From Costus lasius (taxonomy: Eukaryota > Streptophyta > Magnoliopsida > Zingiberales > Costaceae), in NCBI GenBank assembly GCA_027563935.2, contig CM050449.1, positions 8,522,001 through 8,586,000 on the forward strand: DNA of 64,000 nucleotides. Reading direction: 5' to 3'. Shown one piece after another: positions 10,772 to 24,471 of the stretch (position 1 is its first letter; each line of letters begins with the position of its first letter). The position numbers and the translations under genes are program-made. The notes beneath the pieces were generated by a model, which searched no databases, had not been told where the DNA came from, and worked only from the letters and a program-made list of their open reading frames with translations.

Positions 10772-13700
10772 ATGCCCGGACATCCCAACTCGACCTCCCC
10801 TGCCGCCAGCGACAGCGGAGGGTCTCCCTTGGAGATGAATTGGAGCCCCTCGGAGTTGTACCTCGAGGAGGGCGGCTCTGGTCCCAACCCTGTTCACCCT
10901 CCGCTTCCTGCTTCCTCTGCCGCCTCCTCCGTTGCGGCGGCTGAGAATGCTGAGGTGGTGGAGATCGAGGACCCTGTTTCCGCTCCCCCGCCATCTGACC
11001 CCAACGCCGGCGTCGACCCTATTGCTTACGCGTCGCTGTTGAAGCAGAAGCTCGATTTGTACTGCGCCGCCGTCGCCATGTCTAGGGTACTCACTTGCTA
11101 ATTATGTGTTCATGCTCTCTCAATCTGATCTTTCCTCGAGTAGATTCCAATGTTGTTTGTTTGATGCCTCCGTCTTGATTAAAGAACTCTAGTGGTTTAT
11201 CCTGACATGTCTATGCTTTATAAAGCTTTCTTGTTGGCAGTCCGACTAATGCTTTTGAGGAAGAATCCAAAGATTTGATGTTCTAGTGCACCTGTTTGGT
11301 TCGTAATCAGTAGTTTCTATAATTTCGTTCCTCCTTTCTCAATACTTTATGGTTATTGTCCAGAATAATTAGTTTAAGCAATAATTAAATTATTTGAGTT
11401 TAGAAAATCAACTTTAAGTTTATACAGTTTCTGCTTATTGGTTCTGGTTTAGTTATAAATAATTTAAGAGGCTGAACTTAGCCTAAGGGACGATTTAGTG
11501 CACGTATCAGGAACCATAACATTAGTTGAAAATTAACACCTCACCGTTGCCTCGTTGTAGGAAAGGATAGTTTTTTTTTTTATATTTCGTTTTGGTTCTT
11601 ATATTCCACCTTTTTCCAACTAACTGAAAGAATTTAAGTATCACACATTCCATCACGGTGTCAGGCACAGCTTATATAGACGAATAAGCACTGTAGTCAT
11701 ATTGGCCTCAAAACTAGAATACAATGTAACAACCACGTCATAAATGCTCTACTTAAACTAAAGCTAGTAAACTTATTCAATATTATATTTCATCCGACCT
11801 AAGCAAAAGCTCATATTTTAGGGGTTGATATTAATCACATAATCTAGAATTATTCAATCTTGGTGGTGCATCATCACTTAACATTGTGATACTGCTGCAG
11901 GGCAGTTTGAGAAGAGAAGAGAAGAAGAGATAGAGGAAAGAGAGATCCAGATACAAGAGAAATAATCAATAATTCACAACCAAGGTTTATTTGCGTGTTA
12001 TAGACACTTTGAGTCCTTTAAATAGGTTTTTGTAAAATATAATAACCATACATTAAACATCAACTAACACAACCTAATTAACTACCTACTAATATAATTA
12101 AATAATTAAAATTACTTCACATGATTCTCTTCACAAGAAAAATAACTCAACACTGGGAAGGCAAACTAAATAAATCTACAACTTTTTTAAAAAAAATAGG
12201 CAAGTAATAGATAAAAACAGGATTTGACCCCAAGACCTTATTACACTAAAATAAGATTCTTACTAATTATACTAACTAGGTTTAGAAAACTAATCCGAAA
12301 CATAGAACTGTTCCACCGGGACCACTGACATACAATACTGATTGGTACAATGTATGTATGTATTTGTATATACACACTTATTTATACCAGTCCATGGTTA
12401 AATTGATATGTACGGGACACTAGGGAACGAAATTACAATCCCTCATACTAACTGTCAAAATTTGATTTCTACTATTGATGCCTAATGTAGAAAATATGCA
12501 CATCGTTGGTTGTGAAAGCAAAGGGAGCAAGTTGACATGAAGCTAGATGATCACCGTGTAAAAGAGCTAATAGATGATAGATTAACAAGAAAGTAAGGAA
12601 CAAATAAATCATAAATATGATGAGTAATTATGTCATAGAACAAACATAGTGGATGCTCTTAATTGGGACATTCAAGTAGGTGAATGTATAGCAATTTTCA
12701 TAAGAGGGAGAGAGGGAATGAATTTAGCATATGGTAATGAATCATTCTAACTCTAGTTTGTGGTAATGATTCATTCTATTATTCTAACTCTAACACTCTC
12801 CTTTAAGTTGTATGCCTTCCTCTCAAAATGAGTATAAATGTTAATCATCTTCAGCTTATTAGATAAAGTAGCAAAGTATGAAGAAGAAAGACGTTTAATA
12901 CAAAAATCTACAAGTTGAATTCTTTAATGTGATTAAAGGAGTAGAAATCTTCTTGGTAACTACAATGTCTCTACAATCCACGTTAATGTATTTTGGTTCT
13001 TTCATGAAAATTAAAATACTTGCGAGCAAGGTTTGAAAAATCAATGTACTTGTGAAATTGTGAGTGTGCTATAGTGAAATTGACTATACCAACATAGTGC
13101 TACAATAAAACCGGACCTATCTTGGATTGGTATAATTCAAAAATTTTAGTCAGTTTGAACTGATATCAAACCTTTCTTGCAAGGTATATAATTATTAAAT
13201 TATCCTAGTGCATGGTCATTTGCTCTACTTTAGTGGAATTAAAGTTATACTAGAGAATACCGATCCACATCATTGCACAAGACCTACAACTATATTCTCT
13301 TTTATTTTTTAATTATTGTGCCAATACTTGATTAATTTTTTATTAGTATATAATTTGTTTTACTATTAGAAAATGTTAGACGCTAAATAGTAGACACAAA
13401 GTGAGTTCAATACAATTTAATTGATATTATATTATTATTCTGTTCAATTTGCTTATAGGATATGAATGTTTATTTATTAAAATATATTTTTAACTATTTG
13501 GTAGAATTTTTTTATTCCACAGTTCAATCTTACAACCCGGTGCTGTGGAACATTCACCATTAGGTAAGAACTTGATCCTACTAACCTTTACAGAGAAGAC
13601 GTATGAGGGTGACATAATTAGTTTGCCACAAAAATCATATGTGAAGTCAGATAGATCTAATGGAGGAGAATCCTAGTGTCTATTCTTCACACATGAACCA

Positions 13701-16700
13701 AAAAGTAGTAAAGAGAGCCTACAGAAGAAAATTTGTACTATGTTTTATTAATCTAATATGGAAATAGACTTAAAATCATGTATGAAAGATCCGTGAATTC
13801 ATAAAACAGAGTTCAGCGGTTTAGAAAAAGTAATAGACCTAGGAGTAAGAAGAAAATAATTTTATATGTACCCATAAGCTTAGGAGAAAGAGAAACCATA
13901 GAAGGGTTGATAGTAAGAGAGAAAAAAGACCAGTGATTATAAGGTTTTGAGTCTTCTAACAAAAGAGAAAGAGAGAGGATGGTAGAAAAGAGGAGGGAGG
14001 GGCAGAAGAGAGTGGGCTATGGTGAGGGCAAAAGAAGGGGCAAGCTTGCGAACAGAGGAGAAAGTAGAGGTCGGGCAAAAGAGAGGATAGACAGAGAGGG
14101 TTGAAAATTGGTTTCCACAGGAAGGCACTATGGCTAGAGATGGAAGGAGGATTAGGACAGAAGAATTTAAAGGCAGTAATATACTCTGATACTAAGTTAA
14201 TAGGAAAAAGAGAGTCAACTTATTATTTGAATATTGGGATAGTCAAAAGTACATATACATGAAAGTAGAGGGGAGAGGATTTAATAACCTTCTAAAAATA
14301 GAACTCAATAAGAATGACTAACCAATAAAACATAAAATTTTAATACCATGTAACAAGAATGAGGAATTATCAGAAACACATGTAAACTAGCGATGAATGT
14401 TCAGTTTCATTCTGCTTTTTTCATGCTTTTGTGAACCTTTTCATTTACTTGTATTCTCCTTGTAAGAACTTTATGGCTAGCAAATAGGTCAATTTTTCTT
14501 ATCGATTCTTTGGCATGTTTTTAGGTGCATTTTTAATTATTACTAGATCTTCTCCTGGTTACACATTCTTTCCTTTTTTAGCAACATATTCATTTCAGAC
14601 TGTCAAAAAACATGATTTCTGATTCTCAATATTACAGAGTTCTAGCGCTGATCTCCAAAGTTCTGTTTCAATAGTTGACACCAGGCCACAGACATCAGGT
14701 TCTCCACAGCATCAATCTCCGACAAATTTGAAGGGTATATTATTGCATACAAGTAGAAATTACATTGACCAGTATAATTAGGTGGTGTAAGTACTTTCTT
14801 TTTTTCATTTTCAATATCTTTCTTTTGTTTAATTTATTGTTTCAAGTTGGTACTTGTGTTTTTTAATTTGTACCTCAACTTGGTAAAATAAAAGATTCTC
14901 TAAGTTGTTATACCGTAACATCATAAAAGTGAAAAACCATTAGAAAATGATATTCTAAATCTTAAATAAATAATGGAGGGTCTTTTCTAAGTAAACGAAG
15001 CCTAATAACGCCCGAGTAATTCTCAGTAGAAATGAACAAAGATACACTCAAGAAAAGAATTTATTACATTTATTACTCTATTGTTATTTCACTTCAAGCA
15101 TGTTCTCTTTGGAAAAGGGGAAAATAGTCAGATATTCTAGATAATTTAGTAGAATGACATATAAAAAGATTTCAGAACTGTTTATGGATGTAGTAAGGAA
15201 CTAAATGCACTATCTTAGAAGGTAGGACACATGTATGTGGTTCAGAATTATCTATACAGATGGAGGAGTTTAATACTCTGGTCATGTGGTTCAGGAACCG
15301 AGGACATGGGGTGCCTTGGGGCAATCACAAACTCGGTGCTGGCTACCACTTGCAATATGTACAAGCCATTGCTTACTTCATGGATCACCTTCTGAGTATT
15401 CCTTTTATGTGGGTAGTCCATTTGGTTTTGTGGCAGTGTTGTATCCATTTTAATGAACATTTCTGTATGAGTTCGGTGTTATAGTTTTGCAGCTTAGCAT
15501 AACTCCATTGAGGGAAAATTTTGGGAAGTCATTCTAATGAATCACAAATATTAGCATTTAGGAGGGTAGCGCCTCAAGATGTAGATTTAACAAATATGTG
15601 TTATATTAAATAATACATTTGAAGATCAAAATTCGGAAGTTCAATTTTGCAAGCACAATCTTAGGCTTCGTTAACTTTTAGTTTTCAGATAAGCTTAAAG
15701 ATTACTTAGATTACATAAATTTCTATCATTACTCAATATGAAGTTTATGCGAGAGTTCTTGATTTTTTTGCCTCTTACGGAAGGATGTTGGAGTTACCCC
15801 ATCCTTCATTAATGAACATACTTTTACCATATATGATTATTGGATTACCAAATATAGGAGGAATATACACTACAGATACTTCTATTTCTTTGTGCATTTA
15901 CTGTTGCATGGATATAACGAAGGTGCAAAAATATACCAGGTTGTGGATCAACGGCCGTTCCAGCTTCAACTATGTTGCAGAATTCCGTTGTCCACGGGAG
16001 AACTATCGCCAGTGTTCCATCAACAGTTATTTCAGATGATGATGAGCTTGATGGGGAAGAAGAAATAACTGAGAATGTGGATGTTGCACATATGAAGCGT
16101 GTTAAGAGGTAAACACCTGGATATATATGTTTATCAGCTATAGTATCATGTTTCCTCTGAAATTAGTATTGAGTAGTTCATCTATGGGTATCCTGTCCTG
16201 TTATTGTCTTTGAGGAATATCTGAATGTTATGTAGCATTATTCAAAAATCATTCAGAGAAAGGGTCTTGGTTTCTATTTAGATGTGTGATCTAAAGGACT
16301 AGAATAATGATAATTGTTGAATGTATGATAACTATCTACAGGAATTTTAATAGAAAATTCAACTTCTCCATAGGATGCTTTCAAACAGAGAATCTGCAAG
16401 ACGTTCAAGAAAGAGAAAGCAAGTACATGTGAATGAGCTTGAGGCACAAGTATACTTTACTTATTCTGCTCTTTGTATCTTTAGCAGACAAGGAATTTTG
16501 AAAATTTATGACATTTTTAATCAGGTCTCACAACTAAGAGTTGAAAACTCATCACTATTAAAGCGTCTCTCTAACATGACCCAGAAGTACAATGAAGCTG
16601 TGGCTCATAATACGACACTAAAAGAAGATGTGGAAATTTTGAGAGCCCAGGTAAGCAACTTGCAGTTGACACGTTAACATTTGTACGTTTAATAATAAAC

Positions 16701-19387
16701 GTTGCTATAGGTTCATTGAAACTTTAGATAAAGTTATAACATCTTGTTGAACAGTATTGTCATTTGATTTAATATAAATTGAGTAGAAGAGGTGTAATAA
16801 TTTATCAGAAGAAATTTTCCTCATATTTAACTTAGCCTATTTAGAAGAGTACAATAATTTTTTATGTTCATTGCCAAAATTTATGTTCACCCTTAATCAC
16901 ATAGCAATTAGCTGGTTAGTGAAATACCTAAGCGCCAGGTTAGAGAGAGCCTTCACATCTTGGCATCTTTTTATCCACAAATGTTGATATGCAATTTTTG
17001 AAGTATTTTTCAGGGAATTGCTTTGTATACATGTCATATACTATAGCTATTTCTTTGGGTATTCTGTCTATTTTCTTAATGGCAACTTTGGTTGGTTCTA
17101 CCTGAAAGCTTGTTTGAATTTAATATTGAGGTTTCAATCCTCACAGCTTTCCTGACCAAACTGGATAGTAGTATTGCTTGATTTTTTTTTTTAATATTGC
17201 TTGATAAAATAATGTTATATACATAGCAATAGCATCTAAAACAATGTTAAACGTTGACGAGTGAAATGTTGTGAAACTACTTAACTCATAGCTTCCATCT
17301 TTCTATCTTGAAATATCAACTCATTTTATAAGTCAACAAGTTGAGTTTTGTAAGTTTCGAGTTTCAACTATTTGCAACTTTTTTTCACTGTTCAGCGAGG
17401 TCATCTAATGACCACTCAGATAAAAATTCAGTAAAAGAGTGATTGTTCTTACCATGACTATGTTAAAGAAGAAACTGTTAGTTTCCTAGTACTGCTAGTT
17501 AAAACTTAAAAGACCTAAACACATTTGATTTGTGTGGATACTTTCTCAAAAATAGAAAATTAATATTACTTAGAACAAAATATTTTTCAATCACATTAGT
17601 CATCTGAATGCTTAAAAAACTGAATGCAAATCGAAATTAGAAAAGATTATTGACTGTAAATTCTTGGACTTAAAGCTTAAAGATGATTGAACATTACCTA
17701 TAAACCTAGCAATGAATGATAAACAATTTACTTTTTCAGCTTCACTCCCTCTTACCATTATTTACTGGAATTGAGGATATGAATGATTTCATTGTATCAA
17801 AAAAAATAAAGAACATTTTTGTTTATTCTTTTTTTCTGATTCTCTGTGCAGTTAATTGTAGAGTAAGTATTTTTATTTGGCCTGAACTCTTGGTAGATAT
17901 ATTGTGGCTTTGAACATGGTTGTTTTAACAATTAGTTTAATTAATTTGAAAGGTGGCTCTGCGTTGAAGAAATAATATGGTAAAGATTGGTTTTCTGATC
18001 GATCTTACTAATATTATATTTAGCAGACATTATATGCAGGCGGTGCATCACCTAACATATGTGCTCTACGCTGCTTCTTTTGCTTAACTAGGCTGCATAA
18101 GCCTCATGAGAGGTGGGCATGTAATCTCCAGTTGTGCCAATTTTCATATCTGGTGCAAAGAGAAGTCCTCCATCACTGTCAGTAATCAATCTGAAGCCAT
18201 TCTGTTCAAGCATATAATAACGGATCAGGTTTGTTTAGGTACTAGTTTAAGTCTAAGATGTCCTTGTAGGTTTGGTTTTCTGGTTTATGTATTTCGGATG
18301 TAGATCTGGTTAAGTGGGTTTCTGTTTCTGTGTTTTATGTGTCAACATTATAGCAAATAGAAGGGTCAAGTTTTGATTCTAAGTTGGCATTCAACGCTAA
18401 ACTGAGTAGGGTTATTATATTTAATGAAACTCAAGTAATTCAAGTTCATGTTTGGCCTGCACGATTAAATGAAAGGTAGTCAAAATATTTTGATAAGTAC
18501 ATGAATTCAATTGAGATTTTCACGCTTCCGGAAGTTGGGTCTAAGGTTCTAAGACAGGACTTATAAGTTCGCTACTTTAATATATCCATCTAATTTTCTT
18601 TCGGACATTGGTGCACAGTAGAACAAAATCTTGTGAATTTTCTTTAGGCGTATGTCCTTGCATGACAGTCCTCTTTTCATTCTTATATTTTACATCTATT
18701 TTTATCTCAAATTTTGGAATGTTGCTTATCGATTGTCTACAAGATTCAATTGGTTAAGGTCGTTAGTTGTTCTTTACTTCGTACTTCACAAAATCTGCTT
18801 GATACGCACTCTCTTTTGTAGGACACTAAAGTAGGCAAATGTTTTTTTTTTTGTATTGTGTTCTTCTATTGCAAGTGTTGTTGCGTTCTAATCTTGTAGC
18901 CTTAAAACGTATAGAAGAACTGACAAATCTGGTAATATTTCCAGGTGAAAATATCTTAATAGTGACCTATTTTTTCTTACTCGATCCACAATGATCATCT
19001 CCAATTCAGGTGAAGATAGCGAAGGACACTGTAAAAAGGGTAACCGGCAAGCGTCCTGCGTACCCAGCTCATTGCAGTTCAACAATCACTACGCCCCTCA
19101 TTGGAATATCCTTGTCTGACGAAACTTCTGACAGTCTTACTTCAGTGCCAGATAAGTCAACTCACTTCACCCAGGCTTCTGCTGATGACGAGATGGTTAA
19201 TACTTGCCTCCTGGAAATTGCCTCTGCTCTGCCAGTTGAAGATATCACCCTACAGACTGCAAGCAGCGGAAAGATGTGCCAACCTGGCTCCATACGACGT
19301 GTGGCAAGCTTGGAGCATCTTCAGAAAAGGATATGCAGTGGACCAAGGTCATATTCATCCTTGCACTTGGATGCTGCTGATGTATGA
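10772..19387 (+). CDS. Group C bZIP transcription factor (Opaque2/RISBZ-like)
   Basis: Six exons join in frame to 386 residues: 10772-11086, 14638-14734, 15940-16108, 16374-16449, 16525-16650, 19010-19387. Group C bZIPs bind ACGT and GCN4-like motifs as dimers, often with group S1 partners, in seed-storage, amino-acid and energy-stress control. An acidic Ser/Pro-rich N-terminus is followed by [16 protein letters not shown], the acidic stretch before the basic region in this group. The basic region is [13 protein letters not shown] (198-210), with the invariant N-x7-R. The zipper has heptads L216, L223, L230, M237, A244, L251, L258. [14 protein letters not shown] and [13 protein letters not shown] near the C-terminus are group C hallmarks. 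The first in-frame ATG is used; 10835 is an alternative. A Ty1/copia insertion begins 164 bp after the stop. Introns 1 (3.6 kb) and 5 (2.4 kb) are large; intron 1 holds possible retroelement debris. Confidence 0.92.
12600..14330 (-). mobile_element. Possible degenerate LTR retroelement in bZIP intron 1
   Basis: Read on the minus strand, 14194-14182 gives TTAGTATCAGAGT, close to the initiator-Met tRNA primer-binding motif TTGGTATCAGAG. Bases 12808-12795 give ACTTAAAGGAGAG followed by TGTTAG, the layout of a polypurine tract before a 3' LTR. That would put an LTR on each side, about 1.4 kb apart, with no coding left. The LTR copies could not be aligned convincingly by eye, so this stays tentative. 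Confidence 0.3.
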
Positions 19388-19467
19388 GATCCAGAGGCCT
19401 AACAAGATTCTGGAGCTGCCTTCCCAAATGCTGAACTTGTTAGTTTGCGGTGCATTGTGGAAATTGA

Positions 19468-19565
19468 TAGTTTTATTAAATTGGATGCTTAAGTGACACC
19501 ACTGTTAAGGGTATGCTAGTTTTATTAAATTGGATGCTTAAGTGACACCACTGTTAAGGGTATGC
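19468..19565 (+). repeat. Perfect 49-bp tandem duplication across the copia LTR junction
   Basis: Bases 19468-19516 and 19517-19565 are identical. Each unit contains 35 bases of host flank plus the first 14 bases of the copia LTR (TGTTAAGGGTATGC). The copy that continues into the full LTR is the second. The duplication must be younger than the insertion because it includes the junction. Confidence 0.9.
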
Positions 19566-19708
19566 TGTGTATTAGCTTAACGGGTTAGTTCATGTTAATG
19601 GGTTTGAATTATTCGACCCGATAACTTGATTTAACTTATCTTCATATATACTTGTAACCCTAACCTTACATGAATAATTAATCTTTTCTGATCCTTTCAC
19701 CCTAACTT
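19552..19708 (+). repeat. 5' LTR of the copia element
   Basis: 157 bp, beginning TGTTAAGGGTATGCTGTGTA and ending ACCCTAACTT. It pairs with 24315-24471 with three differences. The last base may belong to the primer-binding site instead. Confidence 0.9.
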
Positions 19709-20226
19709 GGTATCAAAGCCAAGTTCTATCGCCGCCCTCCTCCCGTTCGCTCCAACTCAGCCAAGCGCTCCTCTCGTTCCACTTGCACGTGAACCTTCCG
19801 CTTCCGCCAGGTGCTCGTCAACCACCGTCTTCTGCTTGCTCCCTCGGGTGAGGCGGCTGGAGATGATTGAAGCTTGACCAGCGATCCTTCCGCTTGCTCT
19901 CTATTGGTGCACGTGATCCTCCAGCGATCCTCTAGGCGATTCCTTCCAGCCATCCTTCCAGCGATCTTCCAACTCTAGCGGACTTCTTCATCGCTGGTGC
20001 TTGTCTTATCGCTGGTGTGGTGGCCTCCTTATCGCTGGTGTTCTTCCAGACGAAGCATCAGGCGCTCTCTTATTGCTTTCTTCCAAGCGCTCGTGATCTT
20101 CCTCTTCGCTGTCTCCATCGCTTCACGCAGGTTCTATCTTCTCACGTGCCTTCCAATTTTTTGGTCAAGCTCCTCTTTTGCTCCAGCTGCCACCCCCCCC
20201 CCCCCCCCCTGCTATTGTTCTTTCAT

Positions 20227-23200
20227 ATGGATTTATCAACTATGACTAAATTTAAGTCTGCCTCTAGTGTTGCAACCACTGTTAAGTTTGATGGTAGTAA
20301 CTATTTACTTTGGGCTATATCTATACGTTTTTATCTTGGTTCGCATGGGAAAGAACTGCATCTTACTAGCATGCCTCCAAACCCCTCAGATGCTTCTTAT
20401 GAGTCATGGAAACGTTCGGACATGGCTGTTGTCACGTCCCTTCTGGCCAACATTGAGACAAGTATAGCGTCCACTGTCATGTGTTTGGATACAGCTAAAG
20501 AAATTTGGGACGCTCTGATATCTATTTATGCTCCTCAAGAGACTATCGGTCAGGTTCATCAACTGTATGAGGATCTTTTTAATCTTAAACAAGCAGGAAT
20601 GCCCATACCCGATCTTTATCGGATTCTTAAGGGCAAATGAGATCAATTGCAAATGTTACAACCGCCGACTGCTGATGTTTCAGTGACCATTCAACAACGA
20701 CAGGAATTCTTTGTTTCTCGCTTTCTCACAGCCCTAGATGACTCTTATGCAGCTGCTAAAGCCCAGCTTCTTGCTGATCCTTCTGTCTCCACAATTCAGA
20801 GTGTCTACTCTCGTCTTCTGCGCGTCTCTATGGCCACTCCTACCACCACCGTTAGTAGTGCTCTTATTGCTCCCCATGGTGGGAGACGTGGTGCTGGCGG
20901 TTCTGGTCGAGGGAGGGGGCGTGGCCGGGCCACTGCTCCATGTGAACATTGTGGCCATGTTAATCACTCATCAGACCGGTGTTGGAAAAAATTTGGCAAA
21001 CCTACTTATGCCAAGTTGGCTGCTGATCATGGTTTACCTGTCTGGCTGATACCCCTACTTCATCCTCTCAGGCTGACTCGATGATCACCGTGTCTTCAGC
21101 AGAGTATGATCGTCTTATTAGATTGGCAGCTTAGGCTGAGTCCTCCTCCTCATCCTTGGTGGCTACTACTCCTGGTGTTTCTGGTATTGCCTCCCTTGCT
21201 GCATCTCCTAATACTTGGATCTTAGATTCCGGAGCTACTTCTCATGTTTCAGGTAATCGTTCATTATTTGCTTCACTTCAAATTGGCACCAATCATAGTC
21301 CGGTGTCCATTGCTGATGGCTCCCTTATTCCTGTCCATGGCATAGGGACAAATTCACTTAGGCTCTAAACTTATTTTGATTAATGTTCTTTATGTCCCAC
21401 AGTTTCCCGTGAATCTTATCTCTGTGTATGCCCTATCTAAAAGCTTGAACTGTTCAATCACCTTTTTCTCCTCCTCTTGTGTTTTTCAGGACCTCAGGAC
21501 GAAGGCGAAGATTGGTGGGGGGCTTAAAGTTGGCGGTGTCTATGTGTTGACTGACCCTGCTTCTATTTCATCCCGTGTTTTGACGGCTGCTTCTTCTCCT
21601 TACACGTGGCATTGTCGCTTGGGTCACATTTCATCAATAAAAGTGCAGCAATTTTTGTCTCTTAAATCTTGTCCTCATTTTGAGTGTGATGCATGTCAGG
21701 TTGGAAAGCATCATCGCACCTCCTTTCCTAATAGTGTCAGTCCTCCAACTATTGTACCTTTTCATATTGTTCATTCAGACATTTGGGGTCCGAGTCCTAT
21801 TCCAACCAGAGATAGTTTTAAATACTTTGTGACATTTATAGATGACTTTTCTCGCATGTGTTGGATTTACTTATTAAAAAATCGTTCAGATGTGTTTCAT
21901 GTTTTTCAACTGTTCTATCTTGAAATTAAAAATCAGTTTGGCTTACCATTGAAAATTTTGAGAACTGATAATGCACTTGAGTATACCCGTTCGGGTTTTA
22001 CCAGGTTCTATGAGTCGCAAGGAATTCTCCACCAAACTACTTGTCCTTATACCTCTCAACAGAATGGTGTTGCTGAACATAAGAACCGTCACTCCTTGAT
22101 GTCACTCGAGCTCTCATGTTTCACATGCATGTTCCTAAAAATTTTTGGGGTGATGCTGTTCTGACTGCCACATACTTGATTAACCGTGTTCCTACCTCCA
22201 CACTTCAAGGTAAATCCCCTCTTTCAGTTATCTCACTGGACTGCCCTATTTTTCTAATTCCACCCAAGACCTTTGGGTGTCTTTGTTATGTTCACAATCT
22301 TTCTCCTAGTAATGATAAGTTGAGTCCGCGTGCTGTTAAATGTGTCTTTCTTGGCTACTCTTGAACTCAGAAAGGGTATAGATGTTTTGATCCTAAGACG
22401 GGACGGTATTTGGTAAGCATGGATGTATCATTCTTTGAATCTACACCATACTTTTCAACTTCTGTCCCTGTTGATCATCTCATACCCATTCCTACTACAT
22501 GCCCCTTAGATGTACCATCTGTGCCTTCGTTGGTTCCTGGTACCTCTTCTGTTCCTTTACAGGTGTACCATCGTCGGGCCCCAGCCGCTCCGGCTCCTGC
22601 TCCCCCGCCTGACTCGACCTTGCCTGAGGGTCCTTGTCCAGATCCAGATGATCTACCCATTGCTCTTCGCAAAGGGCGTCGCTCTACCGCTAAGTATCCC
22701 ATTTCTCATTATGTTTCCTACAAACGTATTTCCCCCTTTCATAATGCCTTTATAACTGCACTATCCTCTAGCATAGTTCCTACCAGCCATTCTACAGCTC
22801 TTTCTCTTCCGCACTGGAAGGCCGCCATGGATGAGGAAATGGATGCTCTTACCTCGAGGTGCACATGGAGTCTTGTTCCCCTTCCTTCTGGGGCTCGCTC
22901 TGTTATGTGTCGGTGGGTATACACTGTCAAACATAACCCTGATGGCTCTGTCCATCGCTATAAAGCCCGCTTGGTGGCCAAGGGCTTTACACAGATATAT
23001 GGTGTTGACTACTTGGATACGTTCTCTCCGGTTGCCCGGTTGAACTCTGTTCGCATTATTCTTTCCCTTGCCATTAACCTTGAGTGGTCACTTCATCAGC
23101 TGGATATTAAGAACGCCTTTCTGTATGGTGATCTTACTGAAGCTGTTTATATGCATCAACCTCCTGGTTATGTCAAGCCGGGGGGATGGTCTGCAAGTTA

Positions 23201-24307
23201 CATAAAGCTATATATGGTCTCAAACAAAGCCCAAGGGTGTGGTTCCAGAAGTTTTCTACTATAATATCTCAAATTGGCTTTCTTCACTGCAAATCTGATC
23301 ACTCGATCTTTATTAAGAAGTCACCTTCTGGTATTATTATCTTGGCAATTTATGTTGATGATATTCTTTTATCTGGCAATGATTCCAAAGGTATCCATGA
23401 GACCAAGACATATCTTCAATCTCAATTCTCCCTCCGTGATATGGGTAAACCTCGTTATTTTCTTGGAATTGAAATTGCCTATAAAGGTCCAAATGTTCAC
23501 TTGTCTCAAAGAAAGTATGTCCTTGATCTTCTATCTGACACTGGAATGCTAGAGTGTAAACCCTATGATGTGCCGATGGTTCCAAATGAACGGCATAGCT
23601 TATGGGAAACATCTGAAGACACTGATCCTCTCTTGTACAGACAAGTTGTGGACAAACTCATTTATCTTACTGTTACTCGCCCAGATATTTCGTTTACAGT
23701 TGGTGTAGTCAGTCAGTTTATGCAGTCCCCCAAAAAGTGTCACTGGAAAGCTGTACTGAGAATTCTTCAATATCTTAAGAAATGCCCAGGTAAAGGTCTC
23801 CTATACAAGAACAATGGACACCTTACTGTTGAGTCCTACTCTGATGCTGATTATGCAGGGAACATTGATGACCGTAAAGTCCATATCAGGTTTCTGTGTG
23901 TATGTTGGGGGAAATCTTGTCACTTGGAAGAGCAAGAAACAAAATGTGGTGTCTAGGTCAAGTTGTGAAGCAGAGTACCGTGCTATGGCCCATACCACAT
24001 GTGAGCTATTATGGATCAAAGGTTTAATGCTAGAGTTTGGCTTAGTTGTGGGTAGTCCATGATTATGCATTGTGATAACCAGTCAGCTATTTTTATTGCA
24101 AATAATCCATCCTTTCACGAGCGCACCAAACATGTTGAAGTTGATTGTCACTTTATCAGAGATGCTATTTCAAATCGTCAAATCACCACTCCATATACCA
24201 AGTCTGAAGAGCAGGTCACAGATATCTTTACTAAAGCTCTCAACATAGCCAAAGTGTGTGAATTCTGTAACAAGCTGGGCATGATCGATATATTTGCTCC
24301 AGCTTGA
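20227..24307 (+). pseudogene. Copia gag-pol polyprotein, broken
   Basis: The frame starts at ATG 20227. Gag has the UBN2-like region (20260-20640) and a zinc knuckle CEHCGHVNHSSDRC (20941-20982). Protease shows ILDSGATSHVSGN (about 21221). GAG-pre-integrase HCRLGH (about 21610) and integrase with HSDIWGP, LRTDN and QQNGVAEH follow. Reverse transcriptase carries RLVAKGFTQ, the DIKNAF block and YVDDILL (about 23350). RNase H shows SDADYAG and SSCEAEYRAM. In-frame stops lie at 20638 (TGA), 21132 (TAG) and 22362 (TGA), the TGAs fitting CGA decay. Frame changes occur near 21050, 21340, 22095, 23180, 23880 and 24055. It cannot encode a working polyprotein, although the LTRs are still very similar. 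Confidence 0.9.
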
Positions 24308-24314
24308 GGGGGTG

Positions 24315-24471
24315 TGTTAAGGGTATGCTGTGTATTAGCTTAACGGGTTAGTTCATGTTAATGAGTTTGAATTATTCGACCCGATAACTTGATTTAACCT
24401 ATCTTCATATATACTCGTAACCCTAACCTTACATGAATAATTAATCTTTTCTGATCCTTTCACCCTAACTT
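24315..24471 (+). repeat. 3' LTR of the copia element
   Basis: 157 bp, identical to the 5' LTR except for three transitions; preceded by the polypurine tract. Confidence 0.9.

Larger units (their letters stand above)
19552..24471 (+). mobile_element. Ty1/copia LTR retrotransposon, degenerate, 4.9 kb
   Basis: Two 157-bp direct repeats, 19552-19708 and 24315-24471, differ at three positions, all transitions (about 98% identical). Just after the first is a primer-binding site TGGTATCAAAGCC (19708-19720), matching initiator-Met tRNA. Just before the second is a polypurine tract GAGGGGGTG. The order gag, protease, integrase, reverse transcriptase, RNase H in between is that of Ty1/copia. The element is in the same direction as the bZIP gene and starts 164 bp after its stop, so it may have replaced or interrupted the 3' UTR. 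No clean target duplication is seen. A run of 17 C lies at 20193-20209. Confidence 0.93.

Noticed and set aside
15248..15484. Open frames on both strands within bZIP intron 2
   Set aside because: Exon phases of the bZIP join without them and no known domain is seen; the two strands are open by chance.
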